Below, piece after piece: positions 25,340 to 37,275 of a stretch of 64,000 nt of DNA. The stretch lies in the NCBI GenBank assembly GCA_024509875.1, contig JAMPIV010019874.1:62001-126000 (forward strand), given 5' to 3'. Positions within the stretch are counted from its first letter, which is position 1. The number at the start of each line of letters is the position of its first letter. The position numbers were made by a program, and so were the translations under genes. Source of the DNA: Oreohelix idahoensis (lineage: Eukaryota; Mollusca; Gastropoda; Stylommatophora; Oreohelicidae). Below the pieces are notes generated by a model. The model was not told the origin of the DNA, made no database searches, and saw only the letters and a program-made list of their open reading frames with translations.

Positions 25340-25583
25340 GGTACGTACACGAGAGTGCTGGTCTCTCGCGGCAAAGGTACATGGTTACGAACACGGTGGC
25401 GTCACGCTCCAGTCTACCCAGCTGTACATGGGTACATAACTCTGCTCTTGAGTTAGGGAAGGCAACGGCTGCGAAGAGGGGAAACTGGTCACCACTACTC
25501 TCGAAGCTGGACCTAGTATAGCAAAGTCTTTAACACTTCACTCGCCTACGGCAGTATCTGCTATGAAACTATCTTTACCCTTT
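25340..25583 (+). repeat. tRNA-derived SINE, family A, copy 3
   Basis: Head with GTCTCTCGCGGCAAAGGTAC and box-B-like GGTTACGAACACGG; body TCCAGTCTACCCAGCTGTA, CTCTTGAGTTAGGGAAGGC; end ACTATCTTTACCCTTT. In tandem with copy 4. Confidence 0.8.
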
Positions 25584-25589
25584 CACCTA

Positions 25590-25852
25590 CAGAAAGCGTC
25601 CGATTTGCAGTGGCTAGTAAGCTTGCTCCTCGAGGTAAAGGGACCTGGTTCGAAACTAGGTTGGCACGCCCCAGTCTACCTAGCCGTAAAAATAAGTACA
25701 TGACTCTACTCTGAGTTAGGAAAGGCGAGGGCCATGAGGGAGGGAACTGGTCACACCATCTCACAAAGCTGAGCCCTAGTGCAGGTGAGGTCTACATCAC
25801 GTCATTCACCTACGACAACAACTGCTATGGTGCTACCTTTACTTACAGAACA
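25590..25852 (+). repeat. tRNA-derived SINE, family A, copy 4
   Basis: Head AGTGGCTAGTAAGCTTGCTC, box-B-like GGTTCGAAACTAGG, body TGAGTTAGGAAAGGCGAGGG, end GCTACCTTTACTTACAG. It lies seven bases after copy 3. Confidence 0.8.
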
Positions 25853-25904
25853 AGCGGAAGAAAAGGAAGAGCAATGAAAGGAGGAAGGAGGAGGCCTGCA
25901 ACTT

Positions 25905-26140
25905 ATTCATCATCATCATTTTCCATTGCACTCTTTACGAAGCATGAAACCACCACTGTAGCCGGTCCCCTGTCAGGAAGCCTGCATCAAGATCTTGCAA
26001 TGGTGTTTTCTGTGGCACTTTGTTTTACATGATGAGGTTGTCAGCCTCATGGACAACCTCATAGTAGTAGCCTCGTACCAGAGGATGCAGCAGGCCTATT
26101 ATCTCTTCAGAGACCCCCCGGGGAACTACACGGGCCTGAA
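25905..26140 (+). repeat. Dispersed repeat family B, copy 2
   Basis: Best-preserved copy: CATCATCATCATTTTCCATT, AAACCACCACTGTAGCCGG, GTCAGGAAGCCTGC, TGATGAGGTTGTCAGCCTCA and AGAGACCCCCCGGGG. It runs straight into the 39-bp minisatellite. Confidence 0.75.
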
Positions 26141-26405
26141 CGTGACACTCCACGTCAAAAAACTGAGCCCTACACTGAACGTGACACTCCACGTCAAAAA
26201 GCTGAGCCCTACACTGAACGTGACACTCCACGTCAAAAAGCTGAGCCCTACACTGAACGTGACACTCCACGTCAAAAAGCTGAGCCCTACACTGAACGTG
26301 ACACTCCACGTTAAAAAACTGAGACCTACACTGAACGTGACACTCCACGTCAAAAAGCTGAGCCCTACACTGAACGTGACACTCCACGTCAAAAAGCTTA
26401 GCCCT
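26137..26405. repeat. Minisatellite, 39-bp unit, about 7 copies
   Basis: Units contain CTGAACGTGACACTCCACGT and CAAAAAGCTGAGCCCTACA. The phrase AAGCTGAGCCCTA also occurs in the 3' half of SINE family A copy 4, and the array ends in that SINE's tail (26406-26490: AAGTGAAGTCTTCAGTACGT ... TTTTACCTACAG). The unit is therefore partly SINE-derived. Because 39 is divisible by three, open frames appear on both strands; I do not regard them as genes. Confidence 0.9.
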
Positions 26406-26490
26406 ACACTAAGTGAAGTCTTCAGTACGTCATTCCTTACGGTAGTATCTGCGATGACACCACTTTTTCCTTTTACCTACAGAAGTGGCA

Positions 26491-27095
26491 GAGAGAAAAA
26501 TAAAATAAAGAACAACAGAAGGAGGGACAGCAACTTATTATTCTTTTTAAAAAAAATCCAACAAAAAAATACTCCAACATGTCAAAATAAATTGTACAAC
26601 ACTTGTTCAACTTTATTCCAAGAATTCAGAGTGGACGTTTCTTAACGCAAAGTGTATTCTCTGATAAATCAACCGCACCCTATTTCTCAATATCCGTTTG
26701 AGTGTGAATGCCAGGTTCACTCATGCCACAGTAAAGAGATGTGAAGTCAGTGTTTGGTCCCGCTCATACCAGACTAATGGGATAGCCAAATCACGTGTCG
26801 GCTTGTGGCAGTCACAGCTTCCAACCAAGCACAGACCACAGGAGGTTTGACTAAGGAAATCGCCAGCTCTGTTCAAGGCAATGGATACAGTAGCAGCGCG
26901 AGATCGTTCAATCGGTGACAGCTGTACCGAACTGTTCGGGCACCATTTAGTTTTTCTCGAGTTGTTTATTTCACATTTATACTAGCTGTTCCAACATGAA
27001 ATCAAGATTATATACGGCAAATATGAACATTCGCACACCTAACAGAAACAATGACGGTCGATTGGATTCAAACTTCTGAAACAAAAACAAAAAAA
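26491..27095. other. Anonymous sequence
   Basis: No gene or repeat recognised. Confidence 0.35.
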
Positions 27096-27099
27096 CCCA

Positions 27100-27386
27100 A
27101 TAAGCGCAACTTAAAATTGGAAGCCGCAGGATCCATGGTTCGATTCCCAGTTGAAGTGGGATTTTTTAGACCGAAAACTGCTCCGGGGTCGACCCAGTCT
27201 CATGAATTGGGTGCCAGAGCAATTCTGGGAAGGTTAAGGCGGCCGGCTAAGGCGTGATGCTGACCTAGTGTGCCGATGGTCAAGAAAATACGGGCATAAC
27301 ACCCATATTCTCAATATGCCTCAATGGGCGTGTAACGGGATCCTTTACCTTTACAATTTAAAATGAAAACATAAATAAATAAATAA
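27100..27386 (+). repeat. tRNA-derived SINE, family H
   Basis: Box-B-like GGTTCGATTCCCAG at about 27137, then a body (CGACCCAGTCTCATGAATTG, GGCGGCCGGCTAAGGCGTGA) and an (AAATA)n tail at 27366-27386. Box A is poorly preserved. The body differs from families A, C and D. Confidence 0.65.
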
Positions 27387-27600
27387 AGGTTAAGGTAGTT
27401 CCATAGCAGAAACTCCCGTAGGGGAGCGGAGTGTTAGAGATTTCAACATACCAGGTCTCAGCGTTATGACATGAGGTGATCGGTTCCGTTCCTCGAGTTG
27501 CCTTTACCTTCCATAACTCATGAGCAGAGTCTGGTACCCAATTAAAGACTAGCGTGACGCTATTAGGTTTCTAACACTTTACTCCTCTGATTGGGTCGGT
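27387..27600 (-). repeat. tRNA-derived SINE, family A, copy 5
   Basis: Minus copy adjoining the tail of the family H SINE; it retains GGAACTACCTTAACCTTT and AGTTATGGAAGGTAAAGGC. The head is eroded. Confidence 0.7.
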
Positions 27601-27873
27601 GTCCTTGTTCTATAATTGTCATATACAATGTTTACACTTTTAATGCGTGTGTGTGTGTTTCTTTTTTATAATATGCATGTATATAACGAGAACCAGGTAA
27701 TGCGAATTGTGATATGATGACTCGACTTGCATTTGATCGACTGTCATTTAGCGTCAGCTCTTGGTGAAAGGTGATAAGATAATGGTTTACACACGCACAC
27801 ACACAAAACAAACTCTTCTCTTGTATAGAAGTGCTTGCAAAGGTAGATGGATCGAGGAAAGGGTAGTTTATCG

Positions 27874-28482
27874 CAGTGGCGGATCCAAGAAGGTGACGAC
27901 GGGGATCGCCCCTCCCTTAGGACTTTAGATACCGTAATTTCACATCAAAGGCTCCAGTATATCCCCCCCCCCCCCCCCCCCTTGTAACTTAAATGCAAGT
28001 AATCGTTAGGTCGGACGACGGACGAATTAAAATATGTCTGGTACTGGACAATGGTAAGCACCCCTAACGGTTACGAGCGTGGTTTGTAAGTAATTCTACG
28101 TGGCGGGACAATGAAAGACAATAAAAGGAACCGCCTTACAGCAATGTGACAAAAGACGGCGCCTGGCAGGAGACACAAGGGAACTTCACTCGAGTCGCAA
28201 AAACAGAAGACTTTGTGGGGCGGATAATTGCTGTATCGGGCGACCAATCCCACATTAAAAAATGTTATGCTATAATATAAAATATGTAAAAATTTTTATC
28301 AAATTTTGTCTGTTTGTAGTTGTACCTTACTTTTATGTAATTATGTTATAAATAGTTATATATATTTTTTATTCATAAATTAATATTTTTGAGTTACTGT
28401 ATCATAAAACTATCAAGTTGTCACATTTTTTTAAAAATTCATTTTTTTTTAAATTGTCTAAAAATGTGTAAATAAGGAGCAA

Positions 28483-28530
<48 letters not shown>

Positions 28531-28597
28531 CGGGGGGGGGAGCCTTATCATTCTCATGTATCGCCCCTTCCTTGGACAATTCATAGATCCGCCAGTG
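27874..28597. mobile_element. hAT-like element with poly(C) and poly(G) arms
   Basis: Termini CAGTGGCGGATCCAAG and, read inward from the right, CACTGGCGGATCTATG match at 11 of the first 12 positions. Both subterminal regions contain CGCCCC-type sequence. A 19-bp poly(C) lies at 27963-27981 and a 57-bp near-pure G tract at 28484-28540. The flanking octamers (GTTTATCG, TACAGGAA) do not match, so the target duplication is unsupported. No transposase. Confidence 0.55.
28484..28540. repeat. Poly(G), 57 bp with one C
   Basis: G homopolymer interrupted only by C at 28531. Exceptionally long for a genomic G tract. It could form G-quadruplexes, or it could be inflated by sequencing or assembly. Confidence 0.9.
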
Positions 28598-29134
28598 TAC
28601 AGGAAGAGACAGATACCGTGCGCCATTGATTAGTTCCAGTGCCCTATCATATTCCCATGTCTGGTCCTCTCATCTCAATTGGCTCAATCCAGCGCCGAAA
28701 ACCGGGAAAGGTCCTCATTAATATTTCCGTCTTGTTACAAGGGGTCGCTGCTTGCTGGAGATCTGAAGACCTATTCCTGGACAAGCTCCTCGTGTTTCAG
28801 ACAATTGTTTGTTTATAATGCATTACAATTATTCTAATCTGACAATTGTTTGAGGATGTTTTCGACCCAGTCATCAATATTTTAAGCCAGTGGCTTTGAA
28901 GTTTCTATTCACACGCTCGATTCAGACGGCAGAAGATGTAGCGGGTTTCTGTGACATAGTTTCTAGGATACAGAGCCCTTGAAAACATGGCAGAATGCGG
29001 GAGAAGTTGTGGGTTTATCAGGACATTGAATACTGGACATCATAAGAGGAAAGATGAAGTGCTGTTTTAATGGGTCAATAACCTTGATAACATCAAAGAA
29101 AACAGGGACGGTTACGATTTCACAGCATTACAGA
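28598..29134. other. Anonymous sequence
   Basis: Nothing recognised between the hAT-like element and the 35-bp satellite. Confidence 0.35.
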
Positions 29135-30352
29135 ATACTGAGTGGTGATTACAGAAACAGGTGAACTACAAGGTGGTGATAAACTAAACAAACAGATGGC
29201 GTACAAGGTGGTGATAAACTAAATAAATAGATGGAATACAGTGTGGTGATAAACTAAACAAACAGATGGCGTACATGGTGGTGATAAACTAAATAAATAG
29301 ATGGAATACAGTGTGGTGATAACCTAAACAAACAGATGGCGTACAAGGTGGTGATAAACTAAAAAGATAGAATACAGTGTGGTGGTAAACTAAGAAATAG
29401 ATGGAATACAGTGTGGTGATAAACTAAAGAAATAGATGGAATACAGTATGGTGATAAACTAAAGAAACAGATGGCGTACAAGCTGGTGATAAACTAAATA
29501 GATGGAATACAGTGTGGTGATAAACTAAAAAAATGAATGGAATACAGTGTAGTGATAAACTAAAGAAATAGATGGAATACAGTGTGGTGATAAACTAAAG
29601 AAACATATGGAATACAATGTGGTGATAAACTAAAGAAATAGATGGAATACATTGTGGTGATAAACTAAAAAAATGGATGGAATACAGTGTGGTGATAAAC
29701 TAAAAAAATGAATGGAATACAGTGTAGTGATAAACTAAAGAAATAGATGGAATACAGTGTGGTGATAAACTAAAGAAACATATGGAATACAATGTGGTGA
29801 TAAACTAAAGAAATAGATGGAATACAGTGTGATGATAAACTAAAAAAATGGATGGAATACAGTGTGGTGATAAACTGAAGAAACATTTGGAATACAGCGT
29901 GGTGATAAACTAAAGAAAAAGATGGAATACAGCGTGGTGATAAACTAAAAGAATGGATGGAATATAGTGTAGTGATAAACTAAAGAAATAGATGGAATAC
30001 AGTGTGGTGATAAACTAAAAAAAATGGATGGAATACAGTGTAGTGATAACTAAAGAATTAGATGGAATACAGTGTGATGATAAACTAAAGAAATAGATGG
30101 AATACAGTGTGGTGATAAACTAAAGAAATAGATGGAATACAGTGTGGTGATAAACTAAAGAAATAGATGGAATACAGTGTGGTGATAAACTAAAGAAATA
30201 GATGGAATACAGTGTGGTGATAAACTAAAGAAACATTTGGGATACAGTGTGGTGATAAACTAAAGAATCGTTTGGGATACAGTGTGGTGATAAACTAAAG
30301 AAAAAGATGGAATACATTGTGGTGATACACTCAAGAAACAGATGACGCACTG
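29135..30352. repeat. Satellite, 35-bp unit, about 35 copies
   Basis: Units follow GATGGAATACAGTGTGGTGA plus TAAACTAAAGAAATA with frequent variants (AAAAAATGAATG, AAACATATG, GGCGTACAAGG). Longer segments repeat internally: the run near 29530-29640 recurs near 29706-29815. Stops occur in all frames. Confidence 0.92.
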
Positions 30353-30775
30353 TGTAGTGGTACAAGTCTGGGCGTATTTAGAGGATGGACGGTCAGCTTC
30401 ATTCACTTTAAACCGTCTATTATTATACTTCTGGCAGAAACGAGATTAATTGGACGAGTATATTTAATAGAAAATAATAAACGCAAATAAGTAAATGGAA
30501 GGCACTCGTGAGAAAGAAAACAAGCAAGAATGAAGACATTAGACAACAGAAGAGTAATAAAAGTATTAGGGACTTAGGGGATTCGAAACAGGGACCAACC
30601 TGCGAGAGGAAATCATGACAGTCAGCTAATCAGCCTAAAAAATAGTGCTTCCCCAGCGGTAGAAACTCACAATTTACAGAACCAGTTAAGATTAATTGGT
30701 ATGCACTTCATTAAAAGTTTGGCATGTTATCTGCATTCAATAGTAATATATAATTAGGGACCAAAAGCAATTAAA
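30353..30775. other. Anonymous sequence
   Basis: No feature recognised. Confidence 0.35.

Positions 30776-30815
<40 letters not shown>
30776..30815. repeat. Poly(G), 40 bp
   Basis: Uninterrupted G homopolymer preceded by AATTAAA. Confidence 0.92.
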
Positions 30816-30816
<1 letters not shown>

Positions 30817-31052
30817 GTAGTTTGCTGGGACGTATTGCCAGGATTATATCGCGGCAACAGAAGTAATGGACAAATATAAAATCTTAGTACAGTCAACACC
30901 TTTCCTCACAGTTTACGCAGGTTCGTACAGTTTTCAAGGATGAGTGACTCGGCACGGCTCAAAAAGGTGGACACGGTGATAATGCAACAAACAGTAAACC
31001 TCGATACGCAACACTTACATTTAATTTAGATGTGAATATGAATATAGATTTA

Positions 31053-31093
31053 TTTTTTTTTTTTTTTTTGTGGGGGGGGGGGGGGGGGGGGGG
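31053..31093. repeat. Poly(T) followed by poly(G)
   Basis: T run to 31069, then G, T and 22 uninterrupted G (31072-31093). Confidence 0.9.
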
Positions 31094-33139
31094 AAAGAAG
31101 AGAGGTAAATATGTTGGAATTAAAAATAAAAGGGAGGGGGGCACGCTATAAATCATTTAAAAGTGGACCCAAAAAAAAAAAATATGTAGGAAGTGATGAT
31201 GACAGCAGATGTTGTATTTCGCGTGACAGAACATTGCTATCTATCCTTAAAACGCGCGCTTGGGCTCCTGGCACAAGTAATAACTGTTCAGATATCAAGC
31301 TATATTTAGTGATGACTTAGACAAAGTCACGGCAATACCAAGTTGGGAAGCCGCATTTAACATCCGAATGTATACAAAAATACTATCTTCTCGCGAGACG
31401 CATAAATAACCAGTTATAGAGATTCTGGAAAAAGTCAGGAAGTATAAGGTCGATGGTCACGCGACGATGAGAACATTAACGCCTGAAGAAGACCTAAAGA
31501 CGCAACATTAAGAATTTAACAGACGCGATGATCAGGCCAAAGTAGCATTACTGCAAGACCTTCTGACAATGTCGCTTACATTATAGACCTCCTACTGGAG
31601 ACGTTTCTCCAAGAAACATATCACTCTCAACGGAGAAGTGAGGAAGAGATCAGAAGTGAAGGAGAAAACACCACGCCGGAAATTCCACAGAAATAGTTAT
31701 TTCCGGGACAGCCACTGAGATGAGAGCTAACATACACGACATTTGATGTGTTGTTCACGGCGAGAAGTCCAGGACCTTAATTTGCCAGTAATGCCCGGTG
31801 AAGATTCCGCTGCCAGTAGACCTCAATAAATATTTATTGGAAAATTGCTTCGCGTTAGTCTCAGCGCTTAAAAACATCGTCTTTTCTTCGGATTGGAACG
31901 GTCGACGAGAGAAATAAGATACATAACCGCGCGTGTACTTAAAATCCATCTCATGCACGCACGTGAGCAAACGTACACACACACATACACACAAATATAA
32001 CGTCTCTCCGATGACCATAAGCGGACATTTCCATGGGTATAAATGCTTTATAGGCAGAGGCGTAATAACGACGATCCGCAAGGCCCTGGTGGGGTGTGAT
32101 GATAAGATTTCCAGTGCCTCTTTTTATTTTGCACACAGGCTCTATTGCAGTGATGCAACAACAGATAAGGCCTGTTGTAACAGTAACTGTCAAGCTGCAA
32201 TGAAGGACTCCAATATACTTAACTCTTATTTTACATTTCTTATCAACAAGCTTTCAATGATACTACAATGATTCGAGCATATATTAGCTGAGACTGCAAC
32301 CTGAAATACATGTTGCGCCTAGCTATAGGTAAAGAAAACATCCTTAATAATGTAGGTCGTACTGACGAAGGGCCCCGTGTCTACCACTCAGTCCGGTCTT
32401 GCTCCGCCACTGACAAAGAGATCTTACTGCAGTGCACCAGTTTATCAGTTCAGCATGAAGACGGTTTGTCATTTACAATAATATATGTCGGCACTCTCCT
32501 CCAAATAAAGGTTGGTGCCATCTTTATGTTAAAGACAAGGCCGGTCTAGAATGCTAATGTAAGACCCACTAACAAGATTCCGGTTCTCTCTCCCCTTGGT
32601 TTGAAAATTGGCAGACTAAAAACAAAAGTGCGTAAATAATACTTCTCTGAAACGCGTTATTACCAAAATGATCTTCCTATATAAAGAGTAAAGAAAAACT
32701 CATTTTTTTACGTCTGTTTTTGTTATTATTTTTATTTTTTTTTTGGAAAAAATGGAGTGGAAAAGAAGGAGAGAACAAAAAGGGGGGAGGGTGGGGGCCG
32801 GCTTAAATATGCAAGGATTAGCCTCAATCTGCTCAAAGGATAATTCGTCAGCTTTCCGAGCCGTGCCATTATGGGTTCATTCTTCTGAATTCCTGATAGT
32901 CTGTCTCTCTGCCAGCCCTATCAAAGTGGAACAAATTCTTCAAGTTACATCACTTCTAAGGTAAACTGCCATCACCAACAGCAAAGGACAATATGTGCAG
33001 TTTTCGAGTTTATCACAAAATTAAAAATAAAATGACACTAAATATCTAATTGTAACCAACAGGGTAGACCAAGATGGTGTTATTAGAGTGGAGGCAAATG
33101 AAGATCATCTTATGCTAGTCCGCGCATATCCAGTTTCTC
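31094..33139. other. Anonymous sequence
   Basis: Two kilobases with no recognisable coding, RNA or repeat signal apart from short CA and T runs. Frames such as 31755-32081 and 31933-32271 overlap on opposite strands and lack motifs. Confidence 0.4.
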
Positions 33140-33326
33140 ATTGGTCTGTACTCAGCTGTAAATGGGTGCATGACTCCTGCTCTTGAGTTAAGAAAGGCTA
33201 AGGCAGCGAGGAAGAGACTGGTCACCCCACCCTCATGAAGCTGAGACCTAGTATTGCAAAGTCTCTAACATTCTTCTCCGCTACTGCAGTAGCTGCTTTG
33301 AGACTACTTTTACCTTTGACCGTCTA
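33140..33326 (+). repeat. tRNA-derived SINE, family A, copy 6 (headless)
   Basis: Body only: TACTCAGCTGTAAATGGGTG, TGCTCTTGAGTTAAGAAAGG, ACTGGTCACCCCACC and the end CTACTTTTACCTTT. The tRNA-like head is lost or unrecognisable. Confidence 0.75.
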
Positions 33327-34280
33327 CGGCCTCTTGTAATCTCTCAAGGACGATCCTCTTTAATAACTTCCCTGGCACTAAGTGACAGTCAAATTATTCG
33401 TGTGTAATTTTGTACTCTTACAAATTTCCCTTCTTTGACAACTTGATCAGATATCCTGCCGCCTAGTCTACAGGTAATAAGTATGTATGAATATATATGT
33501 ACACATATATACATACATTTCGAGTCTTACAGCCACAAAATTCCCAATTCATAGACTCTTGCTCTCAATTCTACAGAGACACTTCAATCCATCAAGTACG
33601 CACACAAACCTTGCCAAACGAAAAGTGAGTCAAAAACCCCAGCCCCAAACCAGTCATTAACTAAAGTGCTCTTCTTACGCAAGCAATTACAGAAAAGTAG
33701 TAGCGGCTTCAACCTTGTCAAATTGATGATGTAGGGGCAACACCCACAACCTAGTCACAGCAGCCACGAAGCGACAACTGCACTTGGAAAACTGATTTCG
33801 AAGAATCAGTCAAAAGCATCTAAATAGTTTGAAACTTCGCGCTTAGTTCAGCTGTCGGTTAGTTCGAAAGACACGGAAACGAACCATCTCATCCGTCCTT
33901 TTTCACAGGAAAGAAAATGTAACGAGTGGGGCTGCCTTGTATGAGGGTAGAGTGAGCATTAGGGTCTTATCAACAAGTTTTGGGTGGGTCTTGAAGAAGC
34001 TAGTGCTCCTCGGACACACACGTTACTGCACTAGTGAACTGGCATACAAGAAACAAACGTGTGCACCAGTCCTCTCCCACCTCCTCACATGTCTCAATAG
34101 TGCTTAAGTTTCGTGTATTCCGACAACATCAAGTATGAGTGGAAGCAGTGTGTACGTGAGTGTGTGCACGTGCGCACACTGACACTATTGCACTTATGTG
34201 TGTGCATGCGTGTGACTCCTTTAACGCCAGTGTGTGTGGCTATGCATATGCGAGCGTATGTGTGAAACCTTAAATAGTGT
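33327..34280. other. Anonymous sequence, G/T-rich at its end
   Basis: Nothing recognised; 34135-34270 is a degenerate TGTG-rich stretch like that at 11220-11410. Confidence 0.4.
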
Positions 34281-34299
34281 AATTATATATGTGCGAAAG

Positions 34300-34500
34300 T
34301 ATGTTTGACGACGCTGACAATGGATAGGACAACCACTGTGAAAATCTGCTGATAGCATAACAAGGCAGTCTCTGTTCTGGAATCTCCAGTGTAAAAGTGG
34401 CACTGCGAGACCGAAAAAACACACGGAGAACGAGAAATGGAGACAAGACGTAAACATGACAAAGAATACACGGACAGGTCTTCAGCGGATGGCACAACAC
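34300..34500 (+). pseudogene. Diverged LINE 3' end fragment
   Basis: Parallels 10990-11160 (GACGCTGACAATGGATAGGA, AAAATCTGCTG, ACACACGGAGAACGAGAAAT). Both sit next to TGTG-rich DNA, here on the left and there on the right. No intact frame. Confidence 0.5.
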
Positions 34501-34682
34501 AGCACAGCACAGCACAGCAGGACCTTGCAAACATCCGCTGAAGACCTTTGTTCCATGAATAACTGAGGGGTAATGATGATGTAGAAAGTATGTGTGATCC
34601 ATATATGTGCAGCTTTGAATGTATGTGAGTGTGTGCAACCGATACATGATTGGTTGTATGAGGGGATATGTGAAACTGAAAC

Positions 34683-34905
34683 ATACTCCACCTCCAAGTG
34701 GTGGTCCTGGAAACAGGTTGCATCACTGAAGTCTGGCTGAGTGAGTAGGGATCGAAGAGGGAAGGCTAACCCGGTCCAAAAAATGCCGTGCTGAAGTCGG
34801 ATGTGTCGGCCGAAAGGCGCAAATATCGCAGCTTCGCTGCAAACGGACACAACGCAACCAACGTCCTTTTCAGGACGAACGAAGAAGACGCCATGCTCCA
34901 TAGGG
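34683..34905 (-). repeat. Dispersed repeat family G, copy 2
   Basis: Reverse-complement copy of 25115-25339, with landmarks TCCACCTCCAAGTGGTGGTC, TGTCGGCCGAAAGGCGCAAA and TCCTTTTCAGGACGAACGA. The most recognisable shared segment is about 90% identical by eye. Confidence 0.75.
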
Positions 34906-35328
34906 AGCGAATATGAAGATAATGATACTGATATGGTATTAATATCGCCAGATATAAATTTGAAAAAGACAAAAACAAGGCGACATTTCGCTGCAATACT
35001 GGAGAACAAAAGCAGCTATACAGTATCTAATTACCAACCACAGAAGTAGACAAAGCTTAACCAGGGAAGATAAAATTAACGGAGTGAGTCAGTGAGTAAG
35101 ACTGACAGAAGTGGTTATGAATCTGCTCAGATTTGCACGCAAAGCATCCATCTTAGAGCTACGATCCTATCTGGCAATTTCTTGTTCTAGTAAAACCTTT
35201 CATTATGGTCTGCAACGTATCATTGAAATGTACAGCTCATCTATTACATTCACTCGAGAATACAGTTATTCGGAGCAATCACTTGAGAATTCAGCTATTC
35301 GTAAATTATTCGTAAAGACTGAGACGGT
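34906..35328. other. Anonymous sequence
   Basis: No feature recognised. Confidence 0.35.
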
Positions 35329-35432
35329 GAACGAACGAACGAACTTTATTTTCAAAGGGTTGAGAATTGGGCACGCAGGCCCGTCTGACATTCTGCCCTT
35401 CCTTTCTCGTCTTTTATATTGATTTCATTTAT
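35329..35432 (-). repeat. Family E 3'-tail repeat, copy 3
   Basis: Reverse complement of 1-120: GAACGAACGAACGAACTTTA, TTGAGAATTGGGCACGCAGG, CTGACATTCTGCCCTTCCTT. More of the parent element may continue to the right of 35432, but no further match exists within the window. Confidence 0.7.
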
Positions 35433-35949
35433 TCTCACAAGCATTTTACCCATCAATGTCAAGGAATTCAACGTTGTAAAGGTAAAATAATAGCATACTC
35501 GCATTCACACTATCTAATTATAAACATGAAATAAAATATGTTGAAAAGTACAAACTAAGTATTACCATGAAACAAAATATGTGAGTGAGGCGGAGGAATC
35601 TGAACAGATCAACGGCTCACGAAGCGAAACAGCAAAGTGTGCGGCATACTAGAATCGTATCAGGACATAGAAAAAGACAGTGGCTGGCCACCCTGGAAGA
35701 GATTACCATGTAAATATCCCACAGAACACAATGGAGTTACAACAAAAAGAACAGCATGATGATGAAAGTATGGGGGGGGGGGGGGGGGGCTGAGTTCTGA
35801 GAACAAACAAAACAGGGGATTATATGTGAAGAAGCTGAATGGCACTGCCAGTCAATCATAAAAGATACGACAAGATAGCACTGCCTGGATGCAATGCGCA
35901 CACAGATAACATTAGCAGTAACACGTTTGAAGACAACCAAAAAAAATGT
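35433..35949. other. Anonymous sequence with poly(G) at 35772-35789
   Basis: Contains an 18-bp G homopolymer; otherwise nothing recognised. Confidence 0.45.
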
Positions 35950-36125
35950 ATTTATTATCATCATAATTTCTCTTTTGCTCTTTATAAAGCATGGAATGAC
36001 CACTGCAGCTGGTCTCTTTATAGGAAGCTCGCACCAAAGAATTCATGAGCACTTGCAGTGATGTTTTCTGTAGCAATGTATTTTTCACGATGAGGTTGCA
36101 AGCCCCTTTAGAACGTCTAATGCAA
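35950..36125 (+). repeat. Family B copy 3
   Basis: TCATCATAATTTCTCTTTTG, ACCACTGCAGCTGGTC, AGGAAGCTCGCACC and ACGATGAGGTTGCAAGCCCC match family B landmarks in order. Confidence 0.65.
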
Positions 36126-36489
36126 CAAAACTCAGAGCAACACAAAAACATTTTTTAATCGCCTGTATATTTCCGGGGTCAAAAAGGATCTGAACTTCTG
36201 TGCTTAAAATCAACCTGCTATGGGACTTGACTTTGACTTTTCCGATCCCCTAGGTTACTCTTTTTTCTCCTGCTATAGGAGGAAAAAAAAAAAAAAACAA
36301 GTTTCCACTCAAACGATTACACCGAGCAGCATGGATATCATAAGACCGCGGGATAGAAAAACCACACGGCTCATTAACGCATAAACAAGGAGTTTAGATC
36401 ATCATTACGTGCTTTACTGCTGTTTGCGATCATCTTGCTGGCACTAACTCAATATAAACGCAACTTATATATCATTGCCAACACACATT

Positions 36490-36745
36490 TAGTCATCATT
36501 CATCATTATGCATGGAACCATCACTGGAGCCAGCGCCCCCCCCCCCCCCCCTTTTTCAGGAAGCCTGCACAAAGCATTCACATTCTCTTGCAGAGGTTGT
36601 TTCTGTAACAATTTATTTCACATGCTGAAGTTGCCAGCCCCATGTACAACCTTATATTGGACGCACTCTACGACATGTCTGAGTGTGCAGTAGTTCTGAT
36701 CTTTCTTTGTCTCATAACAGAACCCCAGGAACAACATGGGGCTGA
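36490..36745 (+). repeat. Family B copy 4 with poly(C) expansion
   Basis: Landmarks ATCATTCATCATTATGCATG, AGGAAGCCTGCACAAAGCAT, TGAAGTTGCCAGCCCCATGT and ATAACAGAACCCCAGG. Where copy 2 has a four-C run, this copy has 17 C (36536-36552). Confidence 0.75.
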
Positions 36746-36996
36746 CATATATAACTGCCAATAATCACTGACCGTACTTGACTACACACTAACACTGACC
36801 TTTCTGACCTGACACATCCATCCATTCTACAACACCCACACACATATACAAGTAGGCAGACACACAAACGTACCGTCATCAACTGGTCTAAAAGGGGGAT
36901 GGGGGGAGGGAGGGGGAAGGAGTTTTAAAAAACTAAAAGTAATGTTTCACAACTCACGAGGCTGGAACGTTACCCAAAAAAAATTATACAGAAACC

Positions 36997-37267
36997 CAGG
37001 ACTGGCCTTAGACCGATTTAACCTATTTGACCCAATCGGGCCCCGCGCTGTGAGGGGGGCCCCGCACTCGGGTTCCCACCTTCAAATTATTTCACATTAG
37101 ATACCACGAACATATGCTATTACAGAATATTAAAAATAAAGTAATATCTACACTTATTCGTTATATTTTGCCATAAAACGCTTCACCATAGAACTATAAT
37201 CCTAAGTCCAGGGGGCCCCACCAAAGTGGTCCAAATCCGGGCCACGCAACTACTAAGGCCGACCCTA
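36997..37267. mobile_element. hAT-type MITE (271 bp) with perfect 8-bp TSD
   Basis: Termini CAGGACTGGCCTTAG and, read inward, TAGGGTCGGCCTTAG. The octamer CAGAAACC flanks both sides (36989-36996 and 37268-37275). The interior is AT-rich with GGGCCCC near both ends and has no transposase. Confidence 0.88.
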
Positions 37268-37275
37268 CAGAAACC

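Noticed and set aside
26025..26645. Open frames across the 39-bp array on both strands (120-216 residues)
   Set aside because: The period is divisible by three, so frames stay open by chance in both directions; flanks are interspersed repeats.
28402..28626. Poly-proline frame
   Set aside because: Direct translation of the poly(G) tract in reverse; not a protein signal.
31755..32271. Overlapping ~110-residue frames on opposite strands
   Set aside because: No motif, opposite-strand overlap and ordinary composition; no evidence of a host exon.
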